Origin: Candidatus Hydrogenedentota bacterium
Lineage (GTDB): Bacteria > Hydrogenedentota > Hydrogenedentia > Hydrogenedentales > SLHB01
NCBI GenBank assembly: GCA_020849535.1
Contig: JADLGB010000126.1
Span: 1-64,000 of the forward strand
Direction of reading: 5' to 3'
Length of the DNA stretch: 64,000 nucleotides
Part shown: positions 51,744 to 59,135 of the stretch, in pieces
How the letters are laid out: each line of letters begins with the position of its first letter
Numbering within the stretch: position 1 is the first letter of the stretch
Made by a program: the position numbers and the translations under genes
The notes under the pieces: generated by a model
What the model was told of the DNA's origin: nothing
The model's database searches: none
What the model saw: the letters and a program-made list of their open reading frames with translations, nothing else

Positions 51744-52184
51744 CTATTTCTCACCCTTTGCAAGCGACTCACCCTTTGTGAGCGATTGTTCGAGTTGTTT
51801 CAGGATGAGTTTGGTTATGTCTTCGGCAGGAATTGCCGGTTTCAGGCTTCCAAGGTAGCCTTGGGCGGCGATCAAGTCGTATTCCGTATCTTGACCGACT
51901 TGAGCTATTGCCCGGGCGGAACGGTCGCTGGCCTGGCTCATCAGAATCCAGTACTTGCCCGTACCCCGCTCGATCTTCTTCTTTTTCAGCTCCTTGTACT
52001 CGGGTGTGGCCTTAACGACGGAATCGTAGTCCACCTCGCCGGCTTTTTCAAATCCGGCCGCCTCACCCCAATAGACCTTCTTGGGATCGATTTGATCGGC
52101 AGGTATTGCAAAAACCTCGGCAAACGCAAGCGATGTCACGGCTACCAGGGCGACTCCTGCCATCAAATGCACTATCTTACTCAT
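51744..52184 (-). CDS. Small secreted protein heading the secretin operon
   Basis: A 146-residue protein with a signal peptide (IVHLMAGVALVAVTSLAFAE) and a soluble part containing KKVYWGEAAGFEKAGEVDYD, then KELKKKKIERGTGKYWILMS and helix DITKLILKQLEQSLTKGES. The remark RGTGKYWILMSQASDRS is reminiscent of YkuD-unrelated DUFs; I do not recognise a family. GAGGGA precedes the ATG, and a near-consensus promoter lies at 52270-52298. It is probably a periplasmic component of the same apparatus as the two secretins. Confidence 0.65.
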   Translation of the reverse strand: MSKIVHLMAGVALVAVTSLAFAEVFAIPADQIDPKKVYWGEAAGFEKAGEVDYDSVVKATPEYKELKKKKIERGTGKYWILMSQASDRSARAIAQVGQDTEYDLIAAQGYLGSLKPAIPAEDITKLILKQLEQSLTKGESLAKGEK

Positions 52185-52269
52185 GGCCGTAGTCCCTCAC
52201 TTCGTCCGACAGCTCCAAGAGGGTGCATACGCACTGGGCGCGTTCTGACGTGAGCTTTAGGTCGGTTCC

Positions 52270-52298
52270 ACTGTACGAATTGTGCAAAATCATGTCAA
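52270..52298 (-). promoter_or_regulatory. Near-consensus promoter of the secretin operon
   Basis: On the minus strand TTGACA (52293-52298) and TACAGT (52270-52275) are 17 bp apart. The leader to the first ATG is about 80 nt. The surrounding 52185-52681 region has no convincing gene. Confidence 0.6.
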
Positions 52299-52707
52299 CT
52301 AATTACCGTTGCGCCTTCTTTCTTCGTTGGAGACAATCGGAAAACGAAGCTCCTTTCCCCTAGACTCCCTTGGTTCATTCCCTGTTTTATCCCACACTCC
52401 GGCGGCCTTCCGCCGAGAACGCACACCCTCTGATGATAGGTGTATACTCCCAAATACGCCAAAGTTGCACCCTCTGTTACGGGAATATGGCTGGAGATTG
52501 GCCCATCAGAAACGCAGCCGCAATCTATGTATTTGGGGCCATGAAGGATAAGACTCACAATCTGTTGGGGTAGAAAATGCTGCACGTGGGGACTTTTCTT
52601 GGGTCGGGAACGCCCCGAAGCGGCAGAATCGCGGCTCTGGAGGCGGTGTGCGCAACCATTGCCGGGATGAGGCGTCAACGGCTTGGAAGGGCTTGACGTT
52701 AGCAATT

Positions 52708-52736
52708 TTGACAGGTGTTCCGGCGGCCTCTACAAT
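52708..52736 (+). promoter_or_regulatory. Near-consensus promoter of the GH42-like gene
   Basis: TTGACA (52708-52713) and TACAAT (52731-52736) are separated by 17 bp, matching the sigma70 consensus at 11 of 12 hexamer bases. The start ATG is at 52782, so the leader is about 40 nt and includes AAGGAAAGGA. Confidence 0.65.
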
Positions 52737-52781
52737 GGCTGCAAATGCCCGTCTTCTGCCCCGGAAGGAAAGGATCGTTCC

Positions 52782-55436
52782 ATGATTCCTCGTCTCCGCA
52801 CCACGGTCGCGGGATTTCTATTCGTGCTTTCAATGGCCGGGCACCCCTCCGTCTGCGTGGCGGAGCCTGAGTCGGCAGCCGCTGGACAACGCCTTTGGGT
52901 GGAATCCACTGGCGGGTCCTCTACTACGAATGCCACGCTAAAGACGACGTTCGCGGAAGAATATGCATTGCCAGCGACCGTGCTGTGGACGGGTGAGCTG
53001 GAGTCGAAGGAGTCGTACGACCACGTAACGGCAGAGCTGACGATATACTCAGCGTCCGGCGAGGCTTTGCACGAGGGATCTGTTGAGATCCAAGTGAACG
53101 AGGGAGCGAATCCGTTCAGCCTGAGTTGGACCCCCGAAGGGCTTGGTGAGGGGGACTACCGGGGCGAGCTGACCGTCCGCCGTCACGGGGGCGATTCCCT
53201 TGCCGCGGAGTCCTTCCGGATCAGGCTCATTTCGCGCGAGCAGCTTAATACCCTGCTGGGTGACGTGGGGGGCGATTTGGACGCAATGGGCGGCCATCTC
53301 GCCAAGGTCATGGCGGGAAAGACCATTCCTCCGTATTCCGCAATGCGGCTTGCCGTGGTCAAGGAGTATTTGCCCATGGCGCGGCAGGCGGCGGACGCCG
53401 GTGACTGGCGCAGGGCGGAAAGCGACCTGCGCTTCCTGGCAGGGCTGTTGGTGGCGGTGCGGTCGGAATTATCGTTTGCGGGTGACCCGGAACGCTTGAC
53501 GGACGCTGCCGTGCCGGCGGTGGATTCACCCCGTGTCGAGAAAGGCGGTTTTGTGAGTGGGGGCCGCCCCGTGTTCCTTTTTGGGGCGGCGGACGATGCG
53601 GGCGCGTTGGCCGGGGAATTGTCCGCCTTGCGGCGCTATGGCCTGAACCTCGCGGTGACGAAGCAAAGTCCCGCACAGACCCTTGCCACTCGGGAGGCGG
53701 CCCCGGCTATTTCCGGAGAGTTGGTGCGGCTGCTGGACGAAGCCGAGACTCAGGACATGGGCGTCACGGTCCGGCTGGCGCCGGAGTCCTTGGCCCCTTG
53801 GGCGGTGGAGCGTTACCCCGCCTTCGCGGCGCGCCAGACCGGCAGTTTCCCGTACGACGTGCGGCACCCCCAGGCAGAACGGCTGCTGGACGAGCACTTC
53901 CGGTGCGTGCTCGGGGCTCTCCAGGGGCGCAAGAGCGTGGTCAGCGTGGCACTGGCGGACCGGCCGGAACTCCAGTTCGCGGGCGAAGATGTGCGCCAGG
54001 GGCTCATCGCTTTCGCGAAGGCGGCCTATGGGGATCACGAGTCTGTGAACCGGGCTTGGGAGACGTTGTATCTTGACCTTGAAGAGATCCAGGTACGGTG
54101 GGACTTCATGCGCCTGGCGTATCGCCACGATCTCGAAGTCTATCAGCAGGGTTTGGGGACCGCGTTCTTGGAGAAGCTGGCGGACACGGCGCGGGCCGCG
54201 GCCCCGGAGATTCCGCTCCAGATCGACTACTCAGACCGAGTGTTTGACACGGGGGAATCGGCCTTGGGCATTGACCGGGAAGTCCTGTCGGCCCTGACGG
54301 ACGTCAGCGGATGTGTTGCGGCCCAGGATACGAGCCACCCGTACCTGGCACTGGGGTATCCCATCCAGTCGCTTTATTACACGCTGCTGCGGTCGTTCAG
54401 CCCGGGTGCGCCGGTGTTCAATGCCGAGGACGGTTTCACGGTCGATCCGCGCTGCACGGTGGAGTCGCTGCGTCGCGCCGCGCATACGCTCGTCTGGGAG
54501 GGGGCGATGTCGGGTCTCGCGGCCTCGGCAGTGCCGATGGGGACGCGGGACGGTAATCGTTCCACGCTGCTCGGGACTCCGGAACGATTGGAGGGTTTCG
54601 CGGCAGCCTGTCTGGACCTGAACCGGCTCGCGCCGGTCGTACGGGCGTTTCAGGAGAGTCCGGCGGGGATCAGCATTCTGTGGAGCATGTCCGCAAAGAT
54701 ATATAGTAATGGAGAGCCTTACCTGGAGTCGGTTCGGCGGGCATACGAAGGGTGCCATACGTTCGGGTATCCGGTGAACTTCGTGACGGAGGCAAGCTGC
54801 GCGCGTGGTGCCCTGGATGCCGTCAAGATACTGGTGATACCGGACACGCCTTCGCTGGCCGATGAGGCCTACCAGGCCATCGACGAGTACATCGGCGGCG
54901 GGGGCGTGGTGGTGCGAATGGGCAAACCCATCTCGTACACTCCGAGGGGAACGTCTCGGCAGGGCGCCCTGGCGACATCCACGAGGGCCGTACTGATCCG
55001 GGGGACCGACCTGCCGACCGATTACCTGCATGCCCTGGACGCCGCGTGCACGCTCGAGGGAGTGGAGCAGGTTCCCCACGCGGTCAATGGCTCAGGGTAT
55101 CCGCTTGAGGGCGTGAAGACGCGTTTTGCCGTGGTTGCTGACGTGCCTTACCTGTACATCGTCAACTTGAGAAAGACCGCCGAGCTGGTCCACGTGACAG
55201 GCCCCTACCAAGAAGGGCGCGACTTGATTGAAGAGCGGTCCATCCGCTTCCCCGCCTTGCTGGAGCCACTGGATCCGATGTTGGTGCGCCTCGAAAAGCT
55301 GCCGGAAGACACGAAACCCGCCGAAGAACTCGTGGCAAGCGCGGGTGTGCCCACGGGCGTGGTCGAACCTATTCAGAAGGAATTGCCGGAAGTGGCCAAG
55401 GCTCCGGCCCCGAGAAAGCGCCACGGAACACGGTAA
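52782..55436 (+). CDS. Secreted beta-galactosidase-like (GH42-related) protein
   Basis: The ATG at 52782 behind AAGGAAAGGA gives 884 residues and a signal peptide (TTVAGFLFVLSMAGHPSVCVAE). An N-terminal all-beta section and a helical hairpin are followed by a TIM-barrel-like region (about 285-620): ALRRYGLNLAVTKQSPAQTL, AQDMGVTVRLAPESLAPWAV, GDHESVNRAWETLYLDLEEI, FNAEDGFTVDPRCTVESLRR. The part from about 640, with WSMSAKIYSNGEPYLESVRR and DAVKILVIPDTPSLADEAYQ, resembles the trimerisation domain of GH42 beta-galactosidases, including its glutaminase-like turn. Catalytic glutamates are not firmly identified. It likely removes galactose-like residues from glycans outside the cytoplasm. Confidence 0.65.
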   Translation: MIPRLRTTVAGFLFVLSMAGHPSVCVAEPESAAAGQRLWVESTGGSSTTNATLKTTFAEEYALPATVLWTGELESKESYDHVTAELTIYSASGEALHEGSVEIQVNEGANPFSLSWTPEGLGEGDYRGELTVRRHGGDSLAAESFRIRLISREQLNTLLGDVGGDLDAMGGHLAKVMAGKTIPPYSAMRLAVVKEYLPMARQAADAGDWRRAESDLRFLAGLLVAVRSELSFAGDPERLTDAAVPAVDSPRVEKGGFVSGGRPVFLFGAADDAGALAGELSALRRYGLNLAVTKQSPAQTLATREAAPAISGELVRLLDEAETQDMGVTVRLAPESLAPWAVERYPAFAARQTGSFPYDVRHPQAERLLDEHFRCVLGALQGRKSVVSVALADRPELQFAGEDVRQGLIAFAKAAYGDHESVNRAWETLYLDLEEIQVRWDFMRLAYRHDLEVYQQGLGTAFLEKLADTARAAAPEIPLQIDYSDRVFDTGESALGIDREVLSALTDVSGCVAAQDTSHPYLALGYPIQSLYYTLLRSFSPGAPVFNAEDGFTVDPRCTVESLRRAAHTLVWEGAMSGLAASAVPMGTRDGNRSTLLGTPERLEGFAAACLDLNRLAPVVRAFQESPAGISILWSMSAKIYSNGEPYLESVRRAYEGCHTFGYPVNFVTEASCARGALDAVKILVIPDTPSLADEAYQAIDEYIGGGGVVVRMGKPISYTPRGTSRQGALATSTRAVLIRGTDLPTDYLHALDAACTLEGVEQVPHAVNGSGYPLEGVKTRFAVVADVPYLYIVNLRKTAELVHVTGPYQEGRDLIEERSIRFPALLEPLDPMLVRLEKLPEDTKPAEELVASAGVPTGVVEPIQKELPEVAKAPAPRKRHGTR

Positions 55437-55699
55437 GAGGGGACCTCCCTGGATCGGACCAACTTCACAGCGGGAAGACGAAGAAAAGATCTCACCACGG
55501 GGACACGGGGAACACGGGGGAAGACAAAGATAGGATTTCACCACGAAGTCACGAAGGGCACGAAGGAAGAATTCAAAGAAAACTTTCACCACGGAGGCAC
55601 GAAGCCTTTGCCCGGTGCGTGAAGGTGCGTTTTTCGTTTCGGAATTCCGGTTGAGGGGAGTGGCGTGCCGGGGCACGCCTTGCGGAGGGGCGGACGCGC
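55437..55699. repeat. Gap with CACGAAG/CACGGGG-type cryptic repeats
   Basis: Between the GH42-like and LacI genes, units such as TTTCACCACGAAGTCACGAAGG and CACCACGGGGACACGGGG recur three times at roughly 50-bp spacing (about 55485-55610). This is typical of dispersed intergenic repeats, and no gene is seen. Confidence 0.45.
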
Positions 55700-56779
55700 T
55701 TACGTCAATTGGGGCATGCGCTCTCGCGGGTGGACGAGGTAGGGGAAACTGGGGGCGATGAACCGGGCGACCCCCACGTTGACGGGCTGCTGGCGTTCCG
55801 GCTTGCCGTCCAAGAGTTCGAGGAGGATTTTCGCGCCCACGATCCCCAGTTGACGGTCCATCGGCGTGGCCACGAGGGCTACGCGCTTGGCGTCGAGGTA
55901 GTCGGGCTTGTGCGACACGCCGGTCAGTTGGAAGTTCTCCGCGGAGGGAACGCCGCGCTCCGCGAGCAGGGTGACCATGCCGGTGATCCAGTCGTCGCTG
56001 CACACGGCGCCGGTGGGCGCGCCCTGGGCGCCGAGCACGCGGCTGAGGCGGTCCATCATCCCGTAGGTGCCGTCGTTGGCGGGATGGATCTCGGCGGCGA
56101 TTTCGGCGCCGTCTCCCCGTTCGCGGACAGCTTGGGCCATGCCTTCGCGGAAACGGTGGGCGAGTCCGCGGCCGGGCGGCCACCCGCAGTAGGCGAGTCT
56201 GCGATGGCCTTTGGTGAGGAGGGCGGTCGTCAGGCGGAAGCCCTCCAAGTACACATCGGTCATGGCGCAATGTCCCGCCACCTCGGGAACGAGACGGTCG
56301 ATCACGGCGAAAGGCACGCCGTCTTCGCGCAGCGCCAGGATTTCCTCGGTTGGCAGGTAGAAGTCGCTGATGATGATGCCGTCGATCTCGCCGGCGCGGA
56401 TCTTGTCGAGATAGTAGGTGCCTCTACGGGACTGCCGGGCCTCCGGGTTTGTTTCCACCACCTGGAGTCCGTAGCCGCGCGGGCTGAGGACCTCGAGGAG
56501 TCCGCTGAGCTTGAGGGCAAACAGCTCGCTTTGTCCCATGCTGAGGTCTTGCGCGCTGTATAGGGCGAGACCGACCGTCATGGCGCGTTTGCTGCGCAGG
56601 CTCCGGGCGGCGGCGCTCGGGTAGTACTCAAGGGAGCGGATCGCGTCTTCGATACGTTGCGATGTTCTCGCCGCCACGCTGCCATTGGCATTCAGGTAGC
56701 GGGATACGGTCTGGCGGCTGACGCCCGCTTTTTCGGCGACATCGTTGAGCGTGGGAGCCGCCTTGGGAGTGCGGATCAT
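55700..56779 (-). CDS. LacI-family transcriptional regulator
   Basis: A 359-residue repressor. The LacI helix-turn-helix is TLNDVAEKAGVSRQTVSRYLNANGSVAART (residues 10-39), with the hinge helix segment YPSAAARSLRSKRAMTVGLA. The remainder is the periplasmic-binding-protein-like sugar-sensing domain (AGEIDGIIISDFYLP, PFAVIDRLVPEVAGHCAMTD, GAVCSDDWITGMVTLLAERG). It should bind a palindrome with a central CG. Exactly such a site, TTGTGAACGTTCACAA, overlaps its own -35 box (56921-56936). A near-identical site lies before the prepilin gene at 57763. It therefore probably represses itself and that gene in response to a sugar. Confidence 0.93.
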   Translation of the reverse strand: MIRTPKAAPTLNDVAEKAGVSRQTVSRYLNANGSVAARTSQRIEDAIRSLEYYPSAAARSLRSKRAMTVGLALYSAQDLSMGQSELFALKLSGLLEVLSPRGYGLQVVETNPEARQSRRGTYYLDKIRAGEIDGIIISDFYLPTEEILALREDGVPFAVIDRLVPEVAGHCAMTDVYLEGFRLTTALLTKGHRRLAYCGWPPGRGLAHRFREGMAQAVRERGDGAEIAAEIHPANDGTYGMMDRLSRVLGAQGAPTGAVCSDDWITGMVTLLAERGVPSAENFQLTGVSHKPDYLDAKRVALVATPMDRQLGIVGAKILLELLDGKPERQQPVNVGVARFIAPSFPYLVHPRERMPQLT

Positions 56780-56907
56780 GGGAAGACTCTACTTTCGAAT
56801 GCAGCACGGATGATCATATTGGCAATTTCGCCCGCGGGCCGGCTCAGCCCAAGAACCGCTCCCGCCTTTCTATCCCCCCGAGACACATGCCCCCGAGTCT
56901 CTGGATG

Positions 56908-56936
56908 AGTATAGCACGCATTGTGAACGTTCACAA
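56908..56936 (-). promoter_or_regulatory. lacI-type regulator promoter with overlapping 16-bp operator
   Basis: TTGTGAACGTTCACAA (56921-56936) is a perfect palindrome of the LacI/GalR operator type. On the minus strand its last six bases form the -35 TTGTGA (56931-56936), and TATACT (56908-56913) follows 17 bp further on. Binding of the repressor would block this promoter directly. The leader to the ATG at 56779 is about 125 nt. Confidence 0.7.
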
Positions 56937-57267
56937 CAAGTTTTTCTGGCGCGTACCCCTTCCCGTTTGGGTGTGGTTTCGCGGCACACATGGCAACAGT
57001 CCCATTTCCTCACTGACATCCCCTACCTATTAAACGTGAGTATATACCAGTTCATTCCCGGTTAATCAAGTGCGGAATTGTTTGGCTTTTAGCCCATATT
57101 CGAGAGTGAGGCTGACACTATCGTTCTGTGCGGAGACTCGGGAGAATTCGCCGCGGCGCAATGCGCCCGTGCCCTTCCGCGGGGTTTGGAAGGGACGAAA
57201 AGCGGTGAGGCGCCATGAAGAGGAGGGGAGCAGGGGTGCCCAATTGTCGCTACAAAATGTGGTCGAA

Positions 57268-57282
57268 TGTTACAATGTAACA
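57268..57282. promoter_or_regulatory. Second palindrome TGTTACA-A-TGTAACA
   Basis: A perfect 7-bp inverted repeat with a one-base centre lies in the 980-bp gap between the regulator and the prepilin gene. It differs from the LacI-type operator (no central CG). It may bind another dimeric regulator. No promoter hexamers are placed correctly next to it. Confidence 0.3.
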
Positions 57283-57467
57283 AAACAATCCAGTCGCGCA
57301 ATTGTATGCTTGGCGTTCTAAATCCAATAGGCGCACTTGGTTCCAAGTATTTGTCCCGCCGAAAGGCTCAAAACAGGCCCATAAAATGGACATTCAAGAG
57401 CTGCAAGGCGGGGAGGACTGCGGTCGAAGGCTCCAGGAGGGGGATGGAGAGGTCAAAAAAAAAGGTA

Positions 57468-57496
57468 TTGTGATCGTTCACATTTTGTGTTATGCT
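57468..57496 (+). promoter_or_regulatory. Promoter with overlapping LacI-type operator, before the third prepilin gene
   Basis: TTGTGATCGTTCACAT (57468-57483) agrees at 14 of 16 positions with the operator at 56921-56936. Its first six bases are the -35 TTGTGA, and TATGCT (57491-57496) follows after 17 bp, the same arrangement as at the regulator gene. A leader of about 260 nt leads to the ATG at 57763. The leader contains only a non-coding-looking frame. Confidence 0.65.
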
Positions 57497-57762
57497 TCTT
57501 CTTGGCACAGGGATTCCTTTTGGAGTCTCGTGTCCCCGATCATTGGGGCTGGGTGCTGCGGCATCCGGAATGGATTGGTAAGAACGGCCTCTGGTACGAA
57601 GCGGCTGCGCTTGGAGGAAAGGGGGGCAGGACCACAAGGCGAACACGTACCCAACGGGGATCCCGGAGCAGGAGGAAGCGGGGCACTTCATCAGGGGCCG
57701 GGAATCGCAGGTGCAATCAATCATCGTGCGTTATTGGCTTTTATGAATAGGGGAACAAGGAC

Positions 57763-58821
57763 ATGAGAAAGAAGGGTTTTACTCTCATTGAATTGCTGGT
57801 GGTCATCGCGATCATCGGCATTCTGGCCGCGATCCTGCTCCCGGCACTGGCCCGGGCTCGGGAAGCCGCGCGCCGCGCAAGCTGCCAGAATAACCTGAAA
57901 CAGTTCGGGCTGATCTGCAAGATGTACGCCAACGAGTCGGCTGGCCAGATGTGGCCGAGGGCAGGGCTTGGCCTAAACTGGCCATTCGCCAACACAGCGG
58001 CTGAATGGGCCGTCCCGCCCACCCCTCCTCCGACGAATAAGCTTGATGACATCTATGCGACGCCATTTGGGCCCGACATCTATCCTGAGTACCTGACGGA
58101 TATCAACATTTGGTTCTGTCCGTCTCGTTCGAACATCAACCGCGATGAATATATTGCCTGCCCGACGGGCAGGTGGTGCACAACGGCGGACGGCGTTAAT
58201 GGTGGGCCAATGCTCAACGCGCTCAAGCTTGAAGATGACATGGCCTACATGTACCACGGCTATATGGCGCTTACTGCGGACGAATACGCGGTCATGCAGG
58301 CCGTGGTGGATTTGAGCTGTGGCATGGGGATCGGTACGAAGCTCTATCCGGGCCAAGCCAGGGACAAGGTAAACAGCGACTTAAGCGCGACGAGTTTCAC
58401 CGCAGCCAACATTCGTGACCGTATCGAATCTCGCATCACGTCTTACCGGACCTTCGACAGCTTCACCTGGCCTATGGGATCGAGCACGGCCATGTGGGAC
58501 TCGATCGCGATTGTCGGTACGGGTGGCGGAACCAGCATCCTGCGGATCAAGGAAGGCGCCGAGCGCTTCATGATCACCGACATCAACAACCCGGCGGGTT
58601 CTGCAAAGGCACAGTCGTCGGTGCCGGCGATGTGGGATCAGATGATGACGGGCTCGGGCGACAACGAGTTCATTCTCGAGAAGCTGAAGTACTGCCATCC
58701 TCCAGGTGGTTCTAACGTGTTGTACATGGACGGCCACGTCGAGTTTGCGAAGTACCCGGCAGCCGACGACATGGCGGTTCCTCATGGCAAGAAGACAACC
58801 TTGATCGGTGGTCTTTGGTAA
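57763..58821 (+). CDS. Prepilin-type protein with H-X10-DG signature, paralogue 3
   Basis: A 352-residue protein with [25 protein letters not shown], a classical prepilin signal and N-terminal helix, then [20 protein letters not shown]. It shares [33 protein letters not shown] and [14 protein letters not shown] with its paralogues at 641 and 24468. The central part is longer and contains a TGGGTSIL loop. A 10-bp stem terminator follows at 58870-58904. The gene lies behind a LacI-type operator, so its expression probably depends on a sugar signal. Its function is probably that of a pseudopilin in glycan-related secretion or adhesion. Confidence 0.92.
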   Translation: MRKKGFTLIELLVVIAIIGILAAILLPALARAREAARRASCQNNLKQFGLICKMYANESAGQMWPRAGLGLNWPFANTAAEWAVPPTPPPTNKLDDIYATPFGPDIYPEYLTDINIWFCPSRSNINRDEYIACPTGRWCTTADGVNGGPMLNALKLEDDMAYMYHGYMALTADEYAVMQAVVDLSCGMGIGTKLYPGQARDKVNSDLSATSFTAANIRDRIESRITSYRTFDSFTWPMGSSTAMWDSIAIVGTGGGTSILRIKEGAERFMITDINNPAGSAKAQSSVPAMWDQMMTGSGDNEFILEKLKYCHPPGGSNVLYMDGHVEFAKYPAADDMAVPHGKKTTLIGGLW

Positions 58822-58869
58822 ATCCAAGCAGCGTGTGATCACGGAAGAGTGAATCACGCGACAGTATCA

Positions 58870-58904
58870 CGGGGCGCTGTGGGGGAAGTTGCCGCAGCGC
58901 CCCG
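58870..58904 (+). terminator. 10-bp stem-loop after the third prepilin gene
   Basis: CGGGGCGCTG (58870-58879) pairs with CAGCGCCCCG (58895-58904), loop 15 nt, followed by CGTTTCAG. It lies 49 bp after the stop codon. Further on, a GGGACAGAC / GTCTGTCCC pair (58956-58964, 59002-59010) encloses a 37-nt loop; nothing else is seen up to the next gene. Confidence 0.5.
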
Positions 58905-59135
58905 CGTTTCAGAATCTCACAGTTGGGGAAGGACGGCTTGCGCCGAGGGGAACGGGACAGACTCCGCGATTTGCCAGAGTCCATTGCGCGAAAGGCAGCG
59001 TCTGTCCCCCTAATGCGGCCTGATCTGGCTGATGCGTAAGTGGCGCATCCATCGCAGAGAACCTTTTCAATCCTGGCAAATGATCGCGTCGCCAAGTGCT
59101 CACCATTATTCGTAAGCATCGGAGGGAGTATTCGC

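Noticed and set aside
55092..56270. 392-residue minus-strand frame with Arg/Pro-rich sequence
   Set aside because: It overlaps the LacI regulator in another frame and the 3' end of the GH42-like gene; the composition is that of a shifted high-GC frame.
57302..57766. 154-residue plus-strand frame before the third prepilin
   Set aside because: It contains the predicted operator and promoter of the prepilin gene, has no ribosome-binding site and shows no family.
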